This document shows positions 1-10,750 of a stretch of DNA of 35,546 nt, piece after piece. Positions within the stretch are counted from its first letter, which is position 1. Each line of letters begins with the position of its first letter. The notes beneath the pieces were generated by a model. The model was not told the origin of the DNA and did not search any database. It saw nothing but the letters and a program-made list of their open reading frames with translations. Source of the stretch: an uncultured Prevotellaceae bacterium (GTDB lineage: Bacteria > Bacteroidota > Bacteroidia > Bacteroidales > Bacteroidaceae); contig CADBLU010000293.1 of the NCBI GenBank assembly GCA_902795605.1, positions 1-35,546 of the forward strand, given 5' to 3'. The position numbers were made by a program, and so were the translations under genes.

Positions 1-258
1 CTCTACACCTTCATCTACGACAAAGAGCACCAGAAATATATCGACGACATCGCCTCGCGGCGCAAGAGCCTTGTCTCCACCGGCGACCGCTCTGCCAAGA
101 TACGCACCTACAACTTCCCGCAGGGCCGTGTCACCGACCACCGTATCGGCTACACCACCCACGACCTGCAGGGATTCCTCGGCGGCAACATCCAGGACAT
201 GATCGACGCCCTCACCGTGGCTGAGAATGCCGAGCGGCTGAAGGAAACAGAACTTTAA
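1..258 (+). CDS. prfA: Peptide chain release factor 1, C-terminal end (partial)
   Basis: The gene enters from the left edge, so only the last 85 residues are present, in frame 1, ending in TAA. Release factor 1 recognises UAA/UAG stop codons and triggers peptide release at the ribosome. The visible part matches the conserved C-terminal region of class I bacterial release factors: the segments [20 protein letters not shown] and the closing [14 protein letters not shown] are hallmark RF1 sequence after the GGQ domain. RF2 differs in this region, so RF1 is preferred. The GGQ motif itself lies outside the window. pyrF follows 27 bases later on the same strand, so the two are probably cotranscribed; as I recall, this neighbourhood is common in Bacteroidales. 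Confidence 0.93.
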   Translation, partial: LYTFIYDKEHQKYIDDIASRRKSLVSTGDRSAKIRTYNFPQGRVTDHRIGYTTHDLQGFLGGNIQDMIDALTVAENAERLKETEL

Positions 259-285
259 CCCAATTCACACAAAAGGCCATTCAGC

Positions 286-1113
286 ATGAACAGACAAAAA
301 CTCGTAGAACAAATACGCGCAAAGCGCTCCTTCCTCTGCGTCGGACTCGACACCGACATCAAGAAGATACCGCAGCACCTGCTCACAGAGGCCTCGCCCC
401 TGTTTTCATTCAACAAGGCCATCATCGACGCCACAGCCCCCTATTGCGTGGCCTACAAACCCAACCTCGCATTTTATGAGAGCCTCGGAGTGAAAGGCAT
501 CGAAGCCTTTGAGCACACCGTGAGGTATCTCAGAAAATACTATCCCACCCATTTTGTCATCGCAGACGCCAAGAGAGGCGACATCGGCAACACCTCGGCC
601 ATGTATGCCCGCACATTCTTCGAGGAGTATGACATCGACGCGCTCACCGTGGCTCCTTATATGGGAGAGGACAGTGTGTCGCCATTCCTCGGATACGAAG
701 ACAAGTGGGTCATCCTGCTCGCACTCACAAGCAACAAAGGGTCGGCCGACTTCCAGTTGACGACCGACAGCGAGGGCGTCCCCCTCTTTGAGCGTGTGAT
801 GAGGAAGGCACAGCAGTGGGCCGACCCCGACAAGATGATGTTTGTCGTGGGAGCCACACAAGGAGCAATGTTCAAGGAAATCAGGCGCATCGCACCCACA
901 CACTTCCTGCTCGTGCCCGGCGTAGGCGCACAGGGAGGGAGCCTGCAAGAGGTATGCCGCTATGGCATGACCGACGACTGCGGACTGCTCGTCAACTCCT
1001 CACGCGGCATCATCTACGCAAGCCGCGACACGGACTTCGCCGAGGCGGCTGCGGCCAGCGCCAAGGACCTGCAGCGGCAGATGGCCGAGATCCTCTCCTC
1101 GCCCAGAGGATAA
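286..1113 (+). CDS. pyrF: Orotidine 5'-phosphate decarboxylase
   Basis: Converts OMP to UMP, the last step of de novo pyrimidine synthesis, in the cytoplasm. The 275-residue protein is of the longer type-2 OMP decarboxylase family rather than the ~230-residue E. coli type. The catalytic motif DAKRGDI is at residues 94–100, with Lys96 as the expected proton donor; FLCVGLDTD near the N-terminus and [11 protein letters not shown] near residue 210 are phosphate/substrate-binding segments typical of this family. The ATG at 286 gives the normal N-terminus ([10 protein letters not shown]). The gene lies between prfA and an HD hydrolase (12-bp gap) in a likely operon. The carbamoyl-phosphate synthase genes of the same pathway lie about 29 kb away on the other strand. 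Confidence 0.96.
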   Translation: MNRQKLVEQIRAKRSFLCVGLDTDIKKIPQHLLTEASPLFSFNKAIIDATAPYCVAYKPNLAFYESLGVKGIEAFEHTVRYLRKYYPTHFVIADAKRGDIGNTSAMYARTFFEEYDIDALTVAPYMGEDSVSPFLGYEDKWVILLALTSNKGSADFQLTTDSEGVPLFERVMRKAQQWADPDKMMFVVGATQGAMFKEIRRIAPTHFLLVPGVGAQGGSLQEVCRYGMTDDCGLLVNSSRGIIYASRDTDFAEAAAASAKDLQRQMAEILSSPRG

Positions 1114-1125
1114 CCCCTTCACGCG

Positions 1126-2346
1126 ATGCAGAAAGGCAAAATCATCAACGACCCCGTCTTCGGGTTCATCAGCATTCCCGGCGGCACTCTGATGAGTATC
1201 GTCGACCATCCGCTCATGCAGCGGCTGAGGCACATCAAGCAGGTGGGGCTGGCCTCCATCGTCTACCCGGGAGCGCAACACACACGATTCCAGCACTCCC
1301 TCGGCGCCTACTACCTCATGAGCGAGGCTGTCAGGTCGCTCTCGCAGAAAGGCATCTTCATCTTCGACAGTGAGGCCGAGGCGGTGATGGCAGCCATCCT
1401 CATGCACGACATCGGGCACGGACCCTATTCGCACGTGCTCGAGCATACCCTCATCGAGGGCATCTCCCATGAGGATGTGTCGCTTATGATGATGGAGCAG
1501 ATCAACAGCGAGATGAACGGCAACCTCAACCTGGCCCTCAGCATCTTCAAGAACCAATATCCCAAGCGCTTCCTCCACCAGCTCATCAGCAGCCAACTCG
1601 ACATGGACCGCCTCGACTACCTCAGGCGCGACAGTTTCTTCACCGGGGTCACCGAAGGAAACATCGGCAGCGCACGCATCATCAAGATGCTCAACGTGGT
1701 CGACGACCGCCTCGTGGTGGAGTCGAAAGGCATCTATTCCATCGAGAACTACCTCACCTCGAGGAGGCTCATGTACTGGCAAGTGTATCTCCACAAGACG
1801 ACGGTGGCCACCGAGAAGATGCTCGTCAACCTGCTCCTCAGGGCCAAGCAGCTCATGCTCGGGGGAAAAGAGCTCTTCGCCACACCCTCGCTCAAATACT
1901 TCCTCACACACCATGTCGACGCCGCGTTCTTCCACGCTCACCCTGAGGCGCTGCAGCACTATGGGCAACTCGACGACACCGACATCCACTGCTCCATCAA
2001 GGAATGGACCAAGAGCGACGACAAGGTGCTGGCACTGCTCGCCAACAATGTGGTGTGCAGACGGCCGTTCAAGGTGGAGGTGCACGACCAGCCGGTGCCG
2101 CAGGAGCGCATCGAAGAGATAGAGCGGCAACTGATGGCAGCCACGGGAGTGAGCAGCGACGAGGTGCACCACCTCTACAAGGTCACCACCATCTCCAAGG
2201 ACATGTACGACGTCAACGACGACCACATCACCATCCTCTACAAAGACGGTACGATGAGAGATATCGCCGAGGCTTCAGAAATCCTTAATGTTGCCTTGCT
2301 TTCCAAAAAAATCCGTAAATATTATCTCTGCTATCACCGAATCTGA
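1126..2346 (+). CDS. HD-domain phosphohydrolase (dGTPase/SAMHD1-like family)
   Basis: A 406-residue metal-dependent phosphohydrolase of the HD superfamily. The N-terminal half carries the expected metal ligands: QHTRFQHSLG (His57), MHDIGHG (His94-Asp95) and LDMDRLDYL with the later Asp, all in the order seen in dNTP triphosphohydrolase and SAMHD1-like proteins. The substrate cannot be read from sequence; dNTPs or another nucleotide are guesses from family. The C-terminal ~150 residues have no recognised motif. It sits 12 bp after pyrF and 45 bp before lpxD; as I recall, this position is conserved in Bacteroidales, though no functional link to lipid A synthesis is established from the sequence. 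The last ~20 codons are notably A/T-rich and run into the lpxD promoter candidate. Confidence 0.88.
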   Translation: MQKGKIINDPVFGFISIPGGTLMSIVDHPLMQRLRHIKQVGLASIVYPGAQHTRFQHSLGAYYLMSEAVRSLSQKGIFIFDSEAEAVMAAILMHDIGHGPYSHVLEHTLIEGISHEDVSLMMMEQINSEMNGNLNLALSIFKNQYPKRFLHQLISSQLDMDRLDYLRRDSFFTGVTEGNIGSARIIKMLNVVDDRLVVESKGIYSIENYLTSRRLMYWQVYLHKTTVATEKMLVNLLLRAKQLMLGGKELFATPSLKYFLTHHVDAAFFHAHPEALQHYGQLDDTDIHCSIKEWTKSDDKVLALLANNVVCRRPFKVEVHDQPVPQERIEEIERQLMAATGVSSDEVHHLYKVTTISKDMYDVNDDHITILYKDGTMRDIAEASEILNVALLSKKIRKYYLCYHRI

Positions 2347-2357
2347 AGAATAATTCG

Positions 2358-2365
2358 TATATTTG
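2358..2365 (+). promoter_or_regulatory. Candidate -7 element upstream of lpxD
   Basis: TATATTTG followed by C fits the Bacteroidetes -7 consensus TAnnTTTG and lies 26 bp before the lpxD start, in an A/T-rich break between two GC-rich genes. No good TTTG -33 element is found 19–21 bp upstream, so this is a candidate only. It would give the lipid A genes a start of transcription separate from prfA–pyrF. Confidence 0.45.
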
Positions 2366-2391
2366 CAAATTGAATCCGAAAAACAAGTAAC

Positions 2392-3438
2392 ATGGAATTT
2401 ACTGCTCAACAAATTGCCGAAATGGCGGGAGGACGCGTCGAGGGCAACCCCGGGGCCGTCGTCAACGACTTCTGCAAGATAGAAGAAGGCAGGCAGGGTG
2501 CCATCACCTTCCTCTCCAACCCCAAATACATGCATTATCTCTACGAGACAAAAGCGAGTGTGGTCATCATCAACGAGGACCTGCAACTGGAGCAACCCGT
2601 AGAGCCCACGCTCATCAGGGTGAAGAACGCCTATGAGTGCGTGGCACGGCTGCTGCAGCTCTACGACTCGATGAAGCCCAAGAAAAGCGGCATACACCCG
2701 CTGGCGTTCATCGACCCGAAGGCCACCGTCGGCAGCGACTGCTACATCGGAGCCTTCGCCGTCATCAGCGAGGGAGCCGTCATCGGCGACGGATGCCAGA
2801 TATACGCCCACACCTATATCGGCGAGGGAGTGACCGTGGGACAGGGATGCATCCTCTATCCCCATGTCACCATCTACCATGGCTGCAAGGTGGGCAACCG
2901 CGTCATCCTGCACGCAGGCAGTGTCATCGGCGCCGACGGTTTCGGCTTCGCCCCTTCGGCCGACGGCTACGACAAGATACCGCAGATAGGCATCGTCACC
3001 ATCGAGGACGATGTGGAGATAGGCGCCAACACCTGCGTCGACCGCTCCACCATGGGCTCCACCATCGTCAGGAAAGGCGTCAAACTCGACAACCTGGTGC
3101 AGATAGCCCACAACACCGATATCGGCTCACACACCGTGATGTCGGCACAGGTGGGTGTGGCTGGCAGTACCAAGGTGGGACAGTGGTGCATGTTTGGAGG
3201 TCAGGTGGGCATCTCAGGGCACATCACCATCGGCGACCACGTCGTGCTCGGAGCACAGTCGGGCGCGCCCAGTTCGCTTGAGAGCAACCAGACGCTCATC
3301 GGCACACCGCCCCAGGAGCAGATGCCTTTCTTCCGCCAACTCGCGCTCATCCGCAAGTTGCCCGAGATGAAGAAGCAGATCAGCCAACTCATGAAAGAGA
3401 TACAAGAACTAAAGAAAACCAACCAGACAAATGAATAA
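2392..3438 (+). CDS. lpxD: UDP-3-O-acylglucosamine N-acyltransferase
   Basis: Adds the N-linked hydroxyacyl chain from acyl-ACP to UDP-3-O-acyl-glucosamine, the third step of lipid A synthesis, at the cytoplasmic side of the inner membrane. The 348-residue protein has the family layout: an N-terminal uridine-binding region (residues 1–~100, with [10 protein letters not shown]), a left-handed beta helix of hexapeptide repeats (~100–310), and a C-terminal charged helix. The catalytic histidine is His240 in [10 protein letters not shown], and GADGFGFAP is another family signature. The stop overlaps the start of lpxC/fabZ by 8 bp, indicating translational coupling. The ATG at 2392 gives the expected start. 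Confidence 0.96.
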   Translation: MEFTAQQIAEMAGGRVEGNPGAVVNDFCKIEEGRQGAITFLSNPKYMHYLYETKASVVIINEDLQLEQPVEPTLIRVKNAYECVARLLQLYDSMKPKKSGIHPLAFIDPKATVGSDCYIGAFAVISEGAVIGDGCQIYAHTYIGEGVTVGQGCILYPHVTIYHGCKVGNRVILHAGSVIGADGFGFAPSADGYDKIPQIGIVTIEDDVEIGANTCVDRSTMGSTIVRKGVKLDNLVQIAHNTDIGSHTVMSAQVGVAGSTKVGQWCMFGGQVGISGHITIGDHVVLGAQSGAPSSLESNQTLIGTPPQEQMPFFRQLALIRKLPEMKKQISQLMKEIQELKKTNQTNE

Positions 3439-4816
3439 GCAACGTACGCTCAAAGGCAGTTTCTCTCTCTTCGGCAAAGGACTGCACACAGGGCTGAACC
3501 TCACCATCACGTTCAACCCCGCAACTGAGAACACAGGCATCAAGATACAGCGCATAGACCTCGACGGACAGCCAGTCATCGATGCCGTGGCCGAAAGAGT
3601 CACCGACACGCAGCGCGGCACCGTGCTCTGCCAGAACACCGTACGGGTGTCGACTGTCGAGCACGCGCTCGCCGCTCTCTATGCCCTGGGTATCGACAAC
3701 TGCCTCATACAGGTCAACGGCCCCGAATTTCCTATCCTCGACGGCAGCGCCGCCATCTATGTCGACCGCATCATGAAGGTAGGCATCGAGGAGCTCAACG
3801 CCCCCAAGGACTTCTACATCATCCGCCACAAGATAGAGGTGAAAGACGAGGAGACAGGCTCTTGCATCACCATCCTCCCCGATGACAACTTCAGCATCAC
3901 GGTGATGTGCTCCTTCCAGTCGAAATTCATCAACAGCCAGTTTGCCTCGCTCGACAACATGGATCTCTTTGCGGAGGAGGTGGCACCCGCACGCACCTTC
4001 GTCTTCGTACGCGACATAGAACCGCTGCTCCATGCCAACCTCATCAAGGGCGGTGACATGGAGAACGCCATCGTCATCTACGAGAAGCAGATACCGCAGG
4101 AGCAGCTCGACAAACTCGCCGACCTGCTCAAGGTGCCGCATATGGACGCCACCAAGATGGGCTATATCCAGCCGCGCCCGCTGAAGTGGGAGAACGAGTG
4201 CACCCGCCACAAACTGCTCGACATCGTGGGCGACATGGCACTCATCGGCAAACCCATCAAGGGACGTATCATCGCCACACGCCCCGGCCACACCATCAAC
4301 AACAAGTTCGCCCGCCTCATGAGGCGCGAAATCAAGAAGCACGAGATTCAGGCTCCTATCTATGACCCCAACGAGGCACCGGTGATGGACAACAACCGCA
4401 TCCGCGAACTCCTGCCACACCGCTACCCCATGCAGCTCGTGGACAAGGTCATCGAACTGGGCCCCAACTACATCGTAGGCGTGAAAAACGTCACCGCCAA
4501 CGAGCCCTTCTTCCAGGGACACTTCCCGACGGAGCCCGTCATGCCCGGCGTGCTCATGGTGGAGGCCATGGCACAGTGCGGAGGACTCCTCGTGCTCAAC
4601 ACCCTCGAGGAGCCCGAGCGATGGTCTACCTACTTCATGAAAATCGACGGCGTGAAATTCCGCCAGAAAATCGTACCCGGCGACACCCTCCTCTTCAGGG
4701 TCGAGCTGCTCCATCCCTTGCGCCACGGTGTCAGTTCAATGCAAGGCTACATGTTCGTGGGCGACCATGTGGTGGCCGAGGCCACTTTCACCGCACAGAT
4801 AGTCAAGAACAAATAA
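3431..4816 (+). CDS. lpxC/fabZ: Bifunctional UDP-3-O-acyl-GlcNAc deacetylase / 3-hydroxyacyl-ACP dehydratase
   Basis: A natural fusion of two enzymes, known in Bacteroidetes. Residues 1–~300 are LpxC, the zinc deacetylase committing UDP-acyl-GlcNAc to lipid [11 protein letters not shown] with zinc ligand His78, EFPILDGSA, and [10 protein letters not shown] with the second His/Asp ligand pair, then [10 protein letters not shown]. Residues ~315–461 are FabZ, the hot-dog dehydratase of fatty acid synthesis: [12 protein letters not shown], the catalytic His in FFQGHFP, and the Glu in MVEAMAQ. At 461 residues it equals the sum of the two single enzymes. Both activities compete for the hydroxyacyl-ACP pool, so fusion may balance membrane phospholipid and lipid A output (inference). 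It overlaps lpxD and is followed by lpxA after 28 bp. Confidence 0.96.
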   Translation: MNKQRTLKGSFSLFGKGLHTGLNLTITFNPATENTGIKIQRIDLDGQPVIDAVAERVTDTQRGTVLCQNTVRVSTVEHALAALYALGIDNCLIQVNGPEFPILDGSAAIYVDRIMKVGIEELNAPKDFYIIRHKIEVKDEETGSCITILPDDNFSITVMCSFQSKFINSQFASLDNMDLFAEEVAPARTFVFVRDIEPLLHANLIKGGDMENAIVIYEKQIPQEQLDKLADLLKVPHMDATKMGYIQPRPLKWENECTRHKLLDIVGDMALIGKPIKGRIIATRPGHTINNKFARLMRREIKKHEIQAPIYDPNEAPVMDNNRIRELLPHRYPMQLVDKVIELGPNYIVGVKNVTANEPFFQGHFPTEPVMPGVLMVEAMAQCGGLLVLNTLEEPERWSTYFMKIDGVKFRQKIVPGDTLLFRVELLHPLRHGVSSMQGYMFVGDHVVAEATFTAQIVKNK

Positions 4817-4844
4817 AGCATCCCAATAGACAAAACTAAAGCAC

Positions 4845-5615
4845 ATGAACCAGATCAGTCCCATGGCATTTGTTCACCCCGAAGCGCAATTGGGTGACAA
4901 CAACATCATAGGCCCCTTCTGCTATATCGACCGCAATGTGGTCATCGGAGACAACAACCTGCTGCAAAACTCCGTGACCATCAACTATGGGGCAAGAATC
5001 GGCAACAACAACGAGTTCTTCGCAGGCGCTGCCATCTCGGCCAAGCCGCAAGACCTGAAATTCAGGGGCGAGGAGTCTCTCTGCCAGATTGGCGACTTCA
5101 ACAGTTTCCGCGAGAATGTCAACATCTCGAGAGGCACCGCCTCCAAGGGCACCACCATCATCGGCTCCCACTGCCTCATCATGGAAGACGCGCATGTGGC
5201 TCACGACTGTGTGCTTGGCAACAACATCATCATGGGCAACTCCACCAAACTGGCAGGAGAGGTGGAGGTGGACGACAACGCCATCATCAGCGCCGCCGTG
5301 CTGTGCCACCAGTTCTGCCGCATCGGGGGATATGTCATGATACAGGGTGGCTCAAGATTCAGCATGGACGTGCCGCCCTATGTCACGATCGGCAAGGAGC
5401 CCGCACGCTTCTGCGGCCTCAACGTCATCGGCCTCCGCCGCCGCGGATTCAGCAACGAGACCATCAACCAGATACACGACACCTACAGGATCCTCCACTC
5501 CAAAGCCACGCTGGAAGAAGGCATCGCCGCCGTGAGAGAGCAACTGCCCGCCACCGACGAAGTCAACTACATCATCCGTTTTGCAGAGAGCTCAAAACGG
5601 GGAATCCTGAGATAA
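4845..5615 (+). CDS. lpxA: UDP-N-acetylglucosamine O-acyltransferase
   Basis: First enzyme of lipid A synthesis, transferring a hydroxyacyl chain from ACP to UDP-GlcNAc. The 256-residue length is close to the E. coli enzyme (262). Residues 1–~185 are left-handed beta-helix hexapeptide repeats starting [19 protein letters not shown]; the catalytic His is His120 in [10 protein letters not shown], followed by [12 protein letters not shown] and the C-terminal helical part with [14 protein letters not shown]. It follows lpxC/fabZ and precedes miaA by 17 bp. Gene order lpxD–lpxC/fabZ–lpxA in one operon puts the first three lipid A steps under common control. Confidence 0.96.
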   Translation: MNQISPMAFVHPEAQLGDNNIIGPFCYIDRNVVIGDNNLLQNSVTINYGARIGNNNEFFAGAAISAKPQDLKFRGEESLCQIGDFNSFRENVNISRGTASKGTTIIGSHCLIMEDAHVAHDCVLGNNIIMGNSTKLAGEVEVDDNAIISAAVLCHQFCRIGGYVMIQGGSRFSMDVPPYVTIGKEPARFCGLNVIGLRRRGFSNETINQIHDTYRILHSKATLEEGIAAVREQLPATDEVNYIIRFAESSKRGILR

Positions 5616-5632
5616 ACGGCCAAGGCGGCTCC

Positions 5633-6547
5633 ATGCTGATGAAGACACTCTTCGTGCTCACCGGACCCACAGGCGTGGGAAAGACAGCACTCAGCCTGCG
5701 CATCGCTGAGCATCTCGGAGTGCCTGTCATCAATGCCGACTCCAGGCAGATATATGCCGGCATACCCATCGGCACCGCGGCTCCCACACCCGAACAGATG
5801 GCCAGGGTGCCGCATTATCTCGTGGGCACGAGGCAACTGACCGACTACTACAGCGCGTCGATGTTTGAGACGGAGGTCATGGCACTCCTCACACCGCCAG
5901 GCCCCCTGAGCGGCCACAGGCACGCCCTCATGACCGGGGGAAGCATGATGTATATCGATGCCGTCTGTCAAGGCATCGACGACATACCCACTGTCGACGA
6001 AGAGACCCGGGAGACGCTGCGGCAGCGCCTCGACCACGAAGGCCTGGAGAGGCTGGTGGAGGAACTGCGCATCGCCGACCCCGAATACTACCAGATAGTG
6101 GACAGGAAAAACACACGCCGGGTGGTGCACGCCCTCGAGATCTGCTATATGACTGGCAAAACCTACACCTCATTCAGGACCAACAGCCGCAAGCCACGGC
6201 CTTTCGACGTCGTGAAGATCGCTCTCACCCGGAAACGGGAGGAACTCTACAGCCGCATCAACCGCCGCGTGCTGCAGATGATCGACCAGGGCCTCGAGGA
6301 AGAGGCCAGAAGGGTATATCCCTTCAAAGGAGAGAACTCGCTCAACACCGTGGGCTACCGTGAGATGTTCGACTACATCGAGCAGCGGTGCACACTCGAC
6401 GAAGCCATCGAGCGCATACAGAGCGCCACCCGGCGCTACTGCCGCAAGCAGCTCACCTGGCTCAAGCGCGACCCCGACGTGAAATGGTTCGAGGCCGGTC
6501 AAGAGGAAGAAATCATGGCTTATATCGACAGCAAGACGGAGAAATAG
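5633..6547 (+). CDS. miaA: tRNA dimethylallyltransferase
   Basis: Transfers dimethylallyl to the N6 of A37 in tRNAs that read UNN codons. The 304-residue protein begins with the P-loop [12 protein letters not shown] (Lys17), followed by NADSRQIY (the DSRQ tRNA/DMAPP-binding motif), the [10 protein letters not shown] segment, RRVVHALEI, and [15 protein letters not shown]. The reading frame is open back to 5303, but that extension lies over lpxA and its residues are only the shadow of that gene; the start is therefore ATG 5633 or the second ATG at 5639. It ends directly against the start of the next gene (TAG then ATG), implying coupled translation. The C-terminus lacks the extra domain seen in some longer MiaA proteins. 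Confidence 0.94.
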   Translation: MLMKTLFVLTGPTGVGKTALSLRIAEHLGVPVINADSRQIYAGIPIGTAAPTPEQMARVPHYLVGTRQLTDYYSASMFETEVMALLTPPGPLSGHRHALMTGGSMMYIDAVCQGIDDIPTVDEETRETLRQRLDHEGLERLVEELRIADPEYYQIVDRKNTRRVVHALEICYMTGKTYTSFRTNSRKPRPFDVVKIALTRKREELYSRINRRVLQMIDQGLEEEARRVYPFKGENSLNTVGYREMFDYIEQRCTLDEAIERIQSATRRYCRKQLTWLKRDPDVKWFEAGQEEEIMAYIDSKTEK

Positions 6548-8992
6548 ATGAAAAGAATACTCAGATGGGGATGGAGGAAAACCAAGGCGCTGGGCTCCTG
6601 GTATATACACCTCTTTAAAGGCAGGCGATGGTATGTCAAGATACTGTCGGGCCTTGTCTCATTCATCGTATTCATGATCCTCTATCTCGGAGCCGTGGAC
6701 ATCAATTTCCTCGGACTCTTTGGCAAATCGCCGGGATTCTACGAGATCCTCCATCCGCCCACGGTCGTCGCCTCAGAGGTCTACAGCGCCGACGGCAAAC
6801 TCATCGGGAAATTCTACAATGAGAACCGCTCACCCGTGAGATACAACGATGTGGCTCCCATCTTCTGGAAAGCACTCATCGACACCGAGGACGAGAGGTT
6901 CTACCAGCACCACGGCGTCGACTTCAGGGGCATCCTCGGAGCCGCCAAGGACGCTGTGGTCCATCAGGAGGCACGAGGGGCATCCACCCTCACACAGCAG
7001 CTGGCCAAAAACATGTTCAGGATGCGCACGCAGAACTCAGGACTGCTGACCCGCATCCCGGGACTGAGCATCATCATCGTCAAGAGCAAAGAGTGGATCA
7101 TCGCCTCGAAGATAGAGATGGTCTACAGCAAGGAGGAAATCCTCACCATGTATGCCAATACGGTTGACTTCGGAAGCAACTGCTATGGCATCAAGACCGC
7201 CAGCCGCACCTATTTCAACACCACACCTGGCCAGCTTACCACCGACCAGGCGGCAGTGCTCGTGGGCATCCTCAAAGCCACCTCCTACTACAATCCCATC
7301 ATCAACCCCGAAAACAGCACCAGCCGCCGCAACGTCGTGATGTCGCTCATGGTGAAGCACGGGCACCTCTCACAGGCTGAGTACGAGAGGCTGGCGGCCA
7401 TACCCACACCGCTGCAACTGACACTCGACAACACGGCAAGGAGCCAGACGGCCTACTTCAAAGATGCCGTCGAGGCCAGTCTCGCCAAGTGGTGCCACGC
7501 CACAGGCTACGACCTCTATACCTCAGGGCTGAAAATCTACACCACGCTCGACACCCAACTCCAGCAATATGCCGAGGAGGCGGTGAGAGAGCAGATGAAG
7601 ACCCTGCAGAACCAGTTCACTTCCGACTGGGGCAGCAGTGAGCCGTGGAGAGACGAGAAGGGCAACGTCATCCCTTATTTCGTGGAGCAGATAGCCAAGA
7701 AGACCTCTTTCTACAAAGACCTCAAGAGAAGATTCAACGGCAACAGCGACTCCATCGAATACTATATGAACAAGCCCCACGCCGTGAAGCTGTTCAGCTA
7801 CGACAAAGGCACCTTCGAGGCTCAGATGAGCACGCTCGACTCGGTGCGCTACATGACCAAGTTCATGCATACTGGATTTGTGGCCATGGAGCCGCAGACA
7901 GGCGCCGTGGTGGCATGGGTGGGCGACATCGACTACAACACATGGCAGTATGACAAGGTGACCGCCATGAGGCAGCCAGGCTCCACCTTCAAGGTGTTCA
8001 TCTACACCGAAGCCATGAACCAGGGACTCGTGCCATGCGACAAGAGGCGCGACGAACCCGTGAAAGTGCCTATCTACGACGAGCAGACACACAGCGAGCA
8101 GCCCTGGAACCCCAACAACGCCAGCAAGAGTTTCTCGGGCGACTCCATGCTCCTCAAGCGGGCGTTCGCCAAGAGCACCAACTCTATCGCCGTCAGGCTC
8201 GGCATCGAGATGGGGGTGAAAAACGTGGTGAAGACTGCCCACGACATGGGCATCAAGAGTCCCCTCGACCCGCATCCCACCACCCTGCTCGGCTCGTCGG
8301 ACGTCAACCTGCTCGAGATGGTCAACGCCTATTGCACCATCGCCAACGACGGCAAGCGACATGAGCCGGTGCTCGTCACACGCATCATCGACAAAGAGGG
8401 CAACCTCATCTACGAAGGACCTGTCGACGCGCCTCGCGCACTGCCCTTTAAAAGCGCCTTCTTCATGCAGCAGATGCTCATGAACGGCGTGCAGGAGGGC
8501 ACTTCGCACGGACTGACCAACTACATAGGCTACTGGTCGAAGACCGACATCGGAGGAAAGACGGGCACCTCCAACAATGCCGCCGACGGATGGTTCATCG
8601 GCGTCACGCCACGGCTCGTCTGCGGCGCATGGGTGGGAGGCGAATACCGGCAGATACACTTCAGGAGCGCACGCCTCGGACAGGGTGCCCACACCGCACT
8701 GCCCATCTGCGGCAGATTCCTCGCGTCAGTGCTCAAAAACAGCGACTACCAGAAATACCGGGCAAGGTTCGTCATGCCACCGGGAGAGGACGTCAACGTC
8801 GACCTCTTCACCTGCGCCCAAAAGAACACGGGCAAGCCCCGCAAGTCGGAGGCTGACTCCACCGGCACGCCCAATGAAATCATCATCTATGATGTGGACG
8901 GCAACCCCATTCCCCCCATCACCCCACCGGAAATCGACGACGGAGAAGAGCGGGTGACCGCACCGCCATTAGAAATCATCTTCGACGAATAA
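6548..8992 (+). CDS. Class A penicillin-binding protein (PBP1A family)
   Basis: A bifunctional peptidoglycan synthase, anchored in the inner membrane with its catalytic domains in the periplasm. The short basic N-terminus precedes one transmembrane helix (residues ~30–50). The glycosyltransferase domain (GT51) follows with catalytic Glu114 in IDTEDERFYQHHG and RGASTLTQQLAKNMF. The transpeptidase domain carries the active-site Ser479 and Lys482 in PGSTFK, the SxN motif in KSTNSIAV, and KTGT at Lys671. After the transpeptidase the tail is proline- and acid-rich (residues ~760–814) and ends EIIFDE. At 814 residues it is of normal length. The start abuts the miaA stop. The penultimate region is probably disordered. 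Confidence 0.95.
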   Translation: MKRILRWGWRKTKALGSWYIHLFKGRRWYVKILSGLVSFIVFMILYLGAVDINFLGLFGKSPGFYEILHPPTVVASEVYSADGKLIGKFYNENRSPVRYNDVAPIFWKALIDTEDERFYQHHGVDFRGILGAAKDAVVHQEARGASTLTQQLAKNMFRMRTQNSGLLTRIPGLSIIIVKSKEWIIASKIEMVYSKEEILTMYANTVDFGSNCYGIKTASRTYFNTTPGQLTTDQAAVLVGILKATSYYNPIINPENSTSRRNVVMSLMVKHGHLSQAEYERLAAIPTPLQLTLDNTARSQTAYFKDAVEASLAKWCHATGYDLYTSGLKIYTTLDTQLQQYAEEAVREQMKTLQNQFTSDWGSSEPWRDEKGNVIPYFVEQIAKKTSFYKDLKRRFNGNSDSIEYYMNKPHAVKLFSYDKGTFEAQMSTLDSVRYMTKFMHTGFVAMEPQTGAVVAWVGDIDYNTWQYDKVTAMRQPGSTFKVFIYTEAMNQGLVPCDKRRDEPVKVPIYDEQTHSEQPWNPNNASKSFSGDSMLLKRAFAKSTNSIAVRLGIEMGVKNVVKTAHDMGIKSPLDPHPTTLLGSSDVNLLEMVNAYCTIANDGKRHEPVLVTRIIDKEGNLIYEGPVDAPRALPFKSAFFMQQMLMNGVQEGTSHGLTNYIGYWSKTDIGGKTGTSNNAADGWFIGVTPRLVCGAWVGGEYRQIHFRSARLGQGAHTALPICGRFLASVLKNSDYQKYRARFVMPPGEDVNVDLFTCAQKNTGKPRKSEADSTGTPNEIIIYDVDGNPIPPITPPEIDDGEERVTAPPLEIIFDE

Positions 8993-9003
8993 CTTACCAC
9001 TAC

Positions 9004-10746
9004 GTGGATACCAACGCCAACATAGACGCCACCAACGAGCAGATGCAGAATGCGTTGCAGATCGTGAGGTACACCAACCGGAGCCTCTTCCTCACGGGGA
9101 AGGCTGGCACGGGAAAATCTACCTTGCTCAGATACATCTGCGCCAACGTCAAGAAAAAGCACGTGGTGCTCGCTCCTACCGGCATCGCCGCCATCAACGT
9201 GGGAGGCAACACGATGCACAGTTTCTTCAAGATCCCTTTCCATCCGCTCCTGCCCAACGACACACGCTTCTCAGAGAAAAATATCCGGGAGACACTCAAA
9301 TACACAGGCGAGAAACGGAAAATCATCCGCGAGGTGGAACTCATCATCATCGACGAGATAAGTATGGTGAGAGCCGACATCATCGACTTTGTCGATAAAG
9401 TGCTGCGCATCTACACACGCAACATCTACGAACCCTTCGGGGGAAAGCAGATGCTCTTCGTCGGCGACATCTTCCAGTTGGAACCCGTGGTGAAAGAAGA
9501 CGAGAGGACACTGCTCAGACCGTGGTATCCCTCGCTCTTTTTCTTCGACGCGCTCGTGTTCAGAAAGACGCCGCTCGTCTGCATCGAACTCACGAAAGTC
9601 TACAGGCAGAGCGACGCGCAGTTTATCAGCATCCTCGACCACATACGCACCAACATGGTGAGACAAGACGAACTCACACTGCTCAACAAACGTGTGGGGC
9701 AGACGCTCGACGACGAGGGACAGATGGCCATCACCCTGTCCACACGCCGCGATACCGTCGACTATATCAACGAGCAGCACCTGAGTCAGCTGCCAGGTTC
9801 CAACGTCACTCTCAACGGTGAGATCGAAGGGGAATTTCCCACAAGCAACCTGCCCACTACCCTCCAGCTCGAAATCAAAGTGGGCGCACAGGTCATCTTC
9901 GTCAAAAACGACATCGAGCGGCGATGGGTCAACGGCACGATCGGCATGATCACCGCCATCGACTACGACGGCGACGACGTAGACCAGCTCACCGTCATGA
10001 CCGACGACGGCAACGAGTATGAGGTGACGCGCGACATCTGGAGCAACATGCGCTACACCTATAATGAAAAAGAGCAGAAAATCGAGGAGGAGGAGATTGG
10101 CCGCTTCGTGCAGTTCCCCATCAGGCTGGCGTGGGCCATCACCATCCACAAAAGCCAAGGCCTCACCTTCAAGCACGTGAAGATCGACTTCTCAGGAGGT
10201 GCCTTCGCCGGAGGACAGACCTATGTAGCCCTCTCAAGATGTGAGTCGCTCGAAGGCATCAGCCTCAAGGAGCCCATCCGCCACAGCGACATCTTCGTCA
10301 GGAGCGAGGTGCTCAAGTTCGCGCACTCCTACAACGACCGGCAGCTCATCAACGCGGCACTCGACAGCAGCATGGCCGACAAGGAGTACCACGATGCCGT
10401 GGAAGCGTTCGACGACGGCGACGCCGAGGCGTTCCTCACCCATTTCTTCAAAGCCATCCACCACCGCTACGACATCGAGAAACCTGTCGTGAGAAGATTT
10501 ATCCGGCTCAAACTCAACCAACTGTTCGCGCAGCGGGAAGAGAACCGGCTCTTGCGCGATGAGGCGAAGAAGAAGAAAGCTTTCCTCAGAAGGCTCGCCG
10601 CCGAATACACCATCATGGGAAAAGACTGCGAGCATGTGGGAATGACAGACGCCGCCATCGCCAACTACCGCAAAGCACTCGAACTCTACCCGGAGGCACT
10701 CGAACCGCAAAAGCGCATCAAACGCCTGCAGAAAAAACAACAATGA
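9004..10746 (+). CDS. PIF1/RecD-like superfamily 1 helicase with TPR-like tail
   Basis: A predicted ATP-dependent DNA helicase. Walker A is [12 protein letters not shown] (Lys38), Walker B is IIIDEIS (Asp117-Glu118), a Q-containing segment [10 protein letters not shown] follows, and [11 protein letters not shown] plus [12 protein letters not shown] near residues 380–420 are the C-terminal motifs of PIF1/RecD helicases. The last ~60 residues include [17 protein letters not shown], a TPR-like helix pair that suggests a protein contact. The start is GTG at 9004, 11 bp after the PBP stop; an ATG at 9043 is an alternative. engB begins 4 bp after the stop. Such single-gene helicases are common in Bacteroidetes genomes; the cellular role is unknown, with DNA repair or G-quadruplex processing only inferred from the family. 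Confidence 0.87.
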   Translation: MDTNANIDATNEQMQNALQIVRYTNRSLFLTGKAGTGKSTLLRYICANVKKKHVVLAPTGIAAINVGGNTMHSFFKIPFHPLLPNDTRFSEKNIRETLKYTGEKRKIIREVELIIIDEISMVRADIIDFVDKVLRIYTRNIYEPFGGKQMLFVGDIFQLEPVVKEDERTLLRPWYPSLFFFDALVFRKTPLVCIELTKVYRQSDAQFISILDHIRTNMVRQDELTLLNKRVGQTLDDEGQMAITLSTRRDTVDYINEQHLSQLPGSNVTLNGEIEGEFPTSNLPTTLQLEIKVGAQVIFVKNDIERRWVNGTIGMITAIDYDGDDVDQLTVMTDDGNEYEVTRDIWSNMRYTYNEKEQKIEEEEIGRFVQFPIRLAWAITIHKSQGLTFKHVKIDFSGGAFAGGQTYVALSRCESLEGISLKEPIRHSDIFVRSEVLKFAHSYNDRQLINAALDSSMADKEYHDAVEAFDDGDAEAFLTHFFKAIHHRYDIEKPVVRRFIRLKLNQLFAQREENRLLRDEAKKKKAFLRRLAAEYTIMGKDCEHVGMTDAAIANYRKALELYPEALEPQKRIKRLQKKQQ

Positions 10747-10750
10747 CATC

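Noticed and set aside
1000-2226. Long antisense reading frame (408 residues) opposite the HD hydrolase
   Set aside because: It lies fully over a well-supported gene; GC-rich genes in this genome leave the reverse frames open. The translation is Val/His/Asp/Glu-rich shadow sequence with no family motif.
3389-4726. Antisense reading frame of 445 residues opposite lpxC/fabZ
   Set aside because: Same reason: it is the mirror of a conserved fused enzyme, with no signature of its own.
5303-5632. N-terminal extension of the miaA reading frame
   Set aside because: The 110 extra codons overlap lpxA in another frame and encode Arg/His-rich shadow; MiaA homologues start near [12 protein letters not shown].
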